A stretch of 9,018 bases of DNA from an uncultured Desulfovibrio sp. (GTDB lineage Bacteria > Desulfobacterota > Desulfovibrionia > Desulfovibrionales > Desulfovibrionaceae): assembly GCA_945871415.1 (NCBI GenBank), contig CAMBWG010000070.1, forward strand, positions 1 through 9,018. Reading direction: 5' to 3'. The translations under genes were made by a program, and so were the position numbers. Position 1 is the first letter of the stretch. The number at the start of each line of letters is the position of its first letter. This document shows positions 7,301 through 9,018 of the stretch, one piece after another. The notes below the pieces were generated by a model. The model was not told where the DNA came from. It did not search any database and saw only the letters and a list, made by a program, of their open reading frames with translations.

Positions 7301-8588
7301 GGCGGGTCTGCTGCCGCTGGAACAGGCGGGCTGCATCATCCGCGCGGCCTGGCCGGACACCCCCTGGGAAGGCAACGCCACTGTCTGCACCAGCCAGATG
7401 GTCATCCGCACGCCGGGAAAGCCCTATGCCGGGCCGGTGCTTCTGCACGACCGCCCTGTGGACGGCATTTCCTCCTTTCTCAAGGCCGGGGAAGAAGCCT
7501 GGGAGGCAAAGGCCCTTGCGGCCAATGTGGGCATAGCCTTTATCGGAAGCTATGTGCTGGGCGAGGGCTTTCTGCTCGACGAGGCGCAGGCCAGACAGTG
7601 GCTGGCAGCCGACAGCCGCAATCAGGCCGTGCTCTTTCCCTACCTTAACGGGGCAGATTTGACCTCCAGCCCCACGCAGGCCCCGTCGCGCTGGATCATC
7701 AATTTCTGGGACTGGGAAGAAGAAACAGCGCAAACCTATGCCCAGCCCTTCCGCCAGCTCACAGAGCTGGTGCGGCCTGTGCGTCAGCGACTCGATGACA
7801 ACGGTAACTTTGCCCTGCGCCGTCCTCTGCCGCAGCGCTGGTGGCAGCATGCCGACAAACGCCCTGCCCTTTATCATGCGCTGGGCCGGGGCGACGTCTT
7901 TGCCAAACATCCCCGAGGCTGGCAGCCCTTCCCGCCGCTGCAACGGGTGCTGGTCATCAGTGAGGCATCAAAGCACGGTGTCTTCTCTTTTGTGGACAAC
8001 ACCTTTGTGCTGTCCCATATGCTTGTTGTCTTTGCCTCGGCCGACGCGGCCCTGTTCGGCCTGCTGCAATCCACCCCGCATCAGGTCTGGGCGCGCAAGA
8101 TGAGTTCAACCTTGGGGCTGGGACTGCGCTATACGCCGTCCAGCGCCTTTGCGACCTTTCCGCGCCCGGCAGCGGACAGGCTGGACGCCCTGCGCGCAAC
8201 GGCAGAGAGCCTGCACCGGGAACGCGCCGCCCTCATGCAGAAGGAAGGGCTGGGCCTGACGGAACTGTACAATGCCCTGCACCACCCGCACAGCACGCTG
8301 CCCGGCATTGCGGCGCTGCGCGCCCGCCACGAGGAGCTGGACAGGGAGACCGCCGCGGCCTACGGCTGGAGCGATCTGGATATGCGCCACGACTTCCGGC
8401 AGGTGGACTATTTGCCCCCCAATGACAACACGCGCCACACCATAGCCGAGAGCGTGCGTCTGGAAGTGCTGCGCCGCCTCTCTGCCCTGAACCGGCAGCG
8501 CTGGCAGGAAGAGCAGAAAGCGCCCCCGGCCCCCCGCAAGCGCCGCAGCCCCCGAAGCAGCCCCGCGCAGGGCTCTCTGCTGGGCTAG
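4374..8588 (+). CDS. drmMI: Eco57I/type IIG-like adenine-specific DNA methyltransferase, DrmMI-like
   Basis: Encodes 1404 aa from the coupled ATG. Motifs, in order: THYTP (588-592), SAM-binding motif I DMAMGSGAF (636-644), D701 and D736 in later cofactor-binding segments, catalytic motif IV NPPF (908-911), and ATNTLAQGDTR (965-975). RYTPSSAFATFPRP (1252-1265), near the end of a probable target-recognition region, is a signature I associate with type IIG and DISARM/BREX methylases. NPPF predicts N6-adenine methylation using S-adenosylmethionine. The N-terminal region (about 60-200) looks like a type IIG nuclease domain: P106-D107 is present, but S140-V141-C142 stands where E-x-K would be expected, so cleavage is unlikely. 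The tail is basic (about 1383-1399). It would mark self DNA for the partner helicase. Methyltransferase call very sure; DrmMI about 0.75, with an orphan type IIG-derived or PglX-like enzyme as the alternative. Confidence 0.9.
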   Translation: MSAAAAAEHNEWLALLDVSGPFLTLPVLMQELPDGLDRLPSDAMPLLRAALALRENTRNPEQGCRDSVLNVLTDLLGYDASVLAAADSLPVCPSLSLPEMGEELRPDWVLLPPAEANLDDPDAPDPTPADGERRPVLLVSVCTARLDAPLPGRRCAWSPARRMAELCRASGVPLGLVSNGRQFMLVHACQNKTSTFVTWDADIWLEERITVRSFVTLLHRRRFFSLTEEQTLPRLLEKSADAQQSVTDKLGLQVREAITEFLRALDRLDRSSGADSLLAAIPARRLYESALTVMMRLVFLLSAEERGLLRLGDPVYDEAYAVSTLCGSLREQADKHGEEVLEYRHDAWVRLLALFRAVYGGIRHERLRLPAYGGSLFNPDAYPFLEGRPQDSCWRSAPAHPLPVDNRVILHMLESLQFLRDRRTTGRDEAVRLSFRGLDVEQIGHVYEGLLDRTAARADGVLLGLTGRGGEIFLALDEAETWRAQGEAELLSRLHDLTGSTQAALKKQLRGERTRGRGRAALSADELRAETARRETGLFTACNGDSDLLERVRPFAGLLRQDSFGLPVIVPDNGLYVTAGSQRRDTGTHYTPRSLTEMLVAATLEPHVYYGPAEGLPRSQWRPHSAERLLSLKVCDMAMGSGAFLVQTCRYLADRLLEAWAASDARSGNASPEDAPLPEDAGERLFLARRLVADRCLYGVDNNPLAVEMAKLSLWLVTLQKDRPFSFLDHALRCGDALMGITDMKQLEEFHLRPDVGGDLVFGSADMRASVQIAQQARARLEAIPSDTPLNVERKNALLLQAEEATRSLRLRADALIMAVLGARGRLSEDARYQWVDKLLSPQFARQPEALIRWLEDERARLVRGSGRELAQQDEDNNPGFTRPLHWALEFPEVFGRENPGFDAMVGNPPFLGSQRMREALGNFYREYLVAVLADGTRGKADLAAYFFRRAAQLTRQGGDFGLVATNTLAQGDTREAGLLPLEQAGCIIRAAWPDTPWEGNATVCTSQMVIRTPGKPYAGPVLLHDRPVDGISSFLKAGEEAWEAKALAANVGIAFIGSYVLGEGFLLDEAQARQWLAADSRNQAVLFPYLNGADLTSSPTQAPSRWIINFWDWEEETAQTYAQPFRQLTELVRPVRQRLDDNGNFALRRPLPQRWWQHADKRPALYHALGRGDVFAKHPRGWQPFPPLQRVLVISEASKHGVFSFVDNTFVLSHMLVVFASADAALFGLLQSTPHQVWARKMSSTLGLGLRYTPSSAFATFPRPAADRLDALRATAESLHRERAALMQKEGLGLTELYNALHHPHSTLPGIAALRARHEELDRETAAAYGWSDLDMRHDFRQVDYLPPNDNTRHTIAESVRLEVLRRLSALNRQRWQEEQKAPPAPRKRRSPRSSPAQGSLLG

Positions 8589-8680
8589 GGCCTGTTAACA
8601 CTAATTTTTCTGTTTATTTCAAATAAATAGAAAACATAACCTACGCATATCCATTGAAAGATACTTGCCGCATGGCCTGT
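8589..8680. other. AT-rich non-coding stretch after the methylase
   Basis: Immediately after the stop the base composition drops sharply, with about 75 bases (8595-8668) rich in A and T. An AT-only stem is present: TTTATTT (8613-8619), one C, AAATAAA (8621-8627). No gene is visible. It could be a 3' untranslated region, a transfer junction or a remnant of inserted DNA. Confidence 0.5.
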
Positions 8681-8721
8681 GTCCCCCTCTGAAAAAGCGC
8701 GTTGGGGGAAGGATGGGGGGC

Positions 8722-8776
8722 CTGGGGGGAAGGAAACACCCTTGCGCGCCAGCAGAGGGGTTTCCCTTCCCCCCAG
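8722..8776 (+). terminator. Large G/C-tract hairpin, likely operon terminator or intergenic repeat
   Basis: CTGGGGGGAAGGAAAC (8722-8737) pairs with GTTTCCCTTCCCCCCAG (8760-8776). That gives 16 base pairs with one bulge and a loop of about 22 bases. No T-run follows, so it is atypical as an intrinsic terminator, but it is the strongest structure after the operon. Two more G runs (8704-8708, 8715-8720) lie just upstream. Confidence 0.55.
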
Positions 8777-8798
8777 AAGAACGATTTATGCTACACGC

Positions 8799-8839
8799 CC
8801 AGAGCATTTACCCCCTGAAAAAGAGAAAACGCGAGGCGG
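8799..8839. repeat. Inverted copy of the upstream intergenic repeat
   Basis: Bases 8799-8839 match the reverse complement of 1016-1056 at 34 of 41 positions without gaps. Shared blocks include CCAGAGC, CTGAAAAAG, AAAACGCG and GGCGG. The same core, CCTCTGAAAAAG, occurs again at 8686-8697. The two-gene operon is therefore bracketed by inverted copies about 7.7 kb apart. Confidence 0.7.
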
Positions 8840-9018
8840 CACAGCGCCGCCCGGCTGCAACCGGAGAGTTCATGACGTGCTGACAGCCATGCGCCCCCCG
8901 TGTATGCTTTCAGGCAACAGCCCCGGCAGCAACGCTGCCGTCCCCCTCTGCGCAGGATGAACGGGCAGATTGTACCAAGAAAGTTAACAAAGGGATTGTC
9001 AAAAAAGAAAGCCCCATG
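8840..9018. other. Non-coding tail of the window with small hairpins
   Basis: No supported gene. Two stems are visible: GGCGGC/GCCGCC (8835-8840 with 8846-8851) and CGGCAGC/GCTGCCG around loop AAC (8924-8940). Neither is followed by a T-run. The last bases turn A-rich, include TTGTCA (8996-9001) and end in ATG (9016-9018). They could be the upstream region of a gene outside the window, but this cannot be judged here. Confidence 0.5.

Noticed and set aside
5940..7943. Long open frames on the - strand opposite the methylase and helicase (also 1462-3009 and 3013-4347)
   Set aside because: They lie antisense to genes with intact motifs. Their translations are rich in Arg, Gly, Ala, Gln and His with no domain signatures, as expected of shadows in GC-rich DNA.
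8586..8605. TAGGGCCTGTTAACACTAA as a possible insertion-sequence end
   Set aside because: It vaguely resembles IS5-type termini, but there is no matching opposite end and no transposase in the window. GTTAAC is self-palindromic, so the weak match near 8982 means nothing.
8665..8960. Short open frames after the methylase
   Set aside because: They run through the hairpin and repeat elements, and their translations are low-complexity (Pro, Gly, Lys) without a convincing start.
8996..9018. TTGTCA as a -35 box for a downstream gene, with ATG at 9016
   Set aside because: The window ends where a -10 box would be, so neither promoter nor start codon can be judged.
1..9018. CRISPR array, tRNA or rRNA genes
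   Set aside because: No regularly spaced short repeats and no tRNA or rRNA signature were seen on either strand. The 55-bp repeat has only two copies with a 411-bp gap.

Overview
The window looks like high-GC bacterial chromosome with an accessory defence locus. The high GC, the G-rich intergenic hairpins and the repeated AGAGCRTTTT-type intergenic elements remind me of Desulfovibrionaceae (Desulfovibrio-like delta/Desulfobacterota). That placement is an inference from style, not from a marker gene.

Layout. Positions 1-620 hold no convincing gene. They contain a perfect 55-bp direct repeat (1-55 and 467-521), several GC-rich hairpins, a four-run G-quadruplex candidate and a terminator-like stem-loop. 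A small exported protein of 97 aa (621-914) follows; its mature part looks like three short alpha-beta repeats. Positions 915-1254 carry a repeat-type element with a perfect 11-bp hairpin, then a good sigma70-type promoter (1168-1196).

The core is a two-gene operon. The first gene (1255-4374) is a 1039-aa SNF2/RapA-type helicase with all ATPase motifs intact. The second (4374-8588, start corrected to the ATG that overlaps the helicase stop) is a 1404-aa Eco57I/type IIG-like adenine methyltransferase with intact motifs I and IV. Its N-terminal domain resembles a type IIG nuclease domain whose E-x-K catalytic residues are not evident. This order, these sizes and the C-terminal signatures match drmD-drmMI, the first two genes of class 1 DISARM. 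The DISARM core genes (drmA, drmB, drmC) are not in the window. After the methylase come 430 bases with no gene: an AT-rich stretch, a strong hairpin and an inverted copy of the repeat found upstream of the operon.

Working model. The methylase would mark host DNA at adenines and the helicase would translocate on DNA and act with it. Translational coupling suggests roughly matched synthesis. Without a visible nuclease or drmABC, the locus is either the 5' part of an interrupted or rearranged DISARM system, or a stand-alone helicase-methylase pair that may differ mechanistically from DISARM. The latter is the most interesting possibility here.
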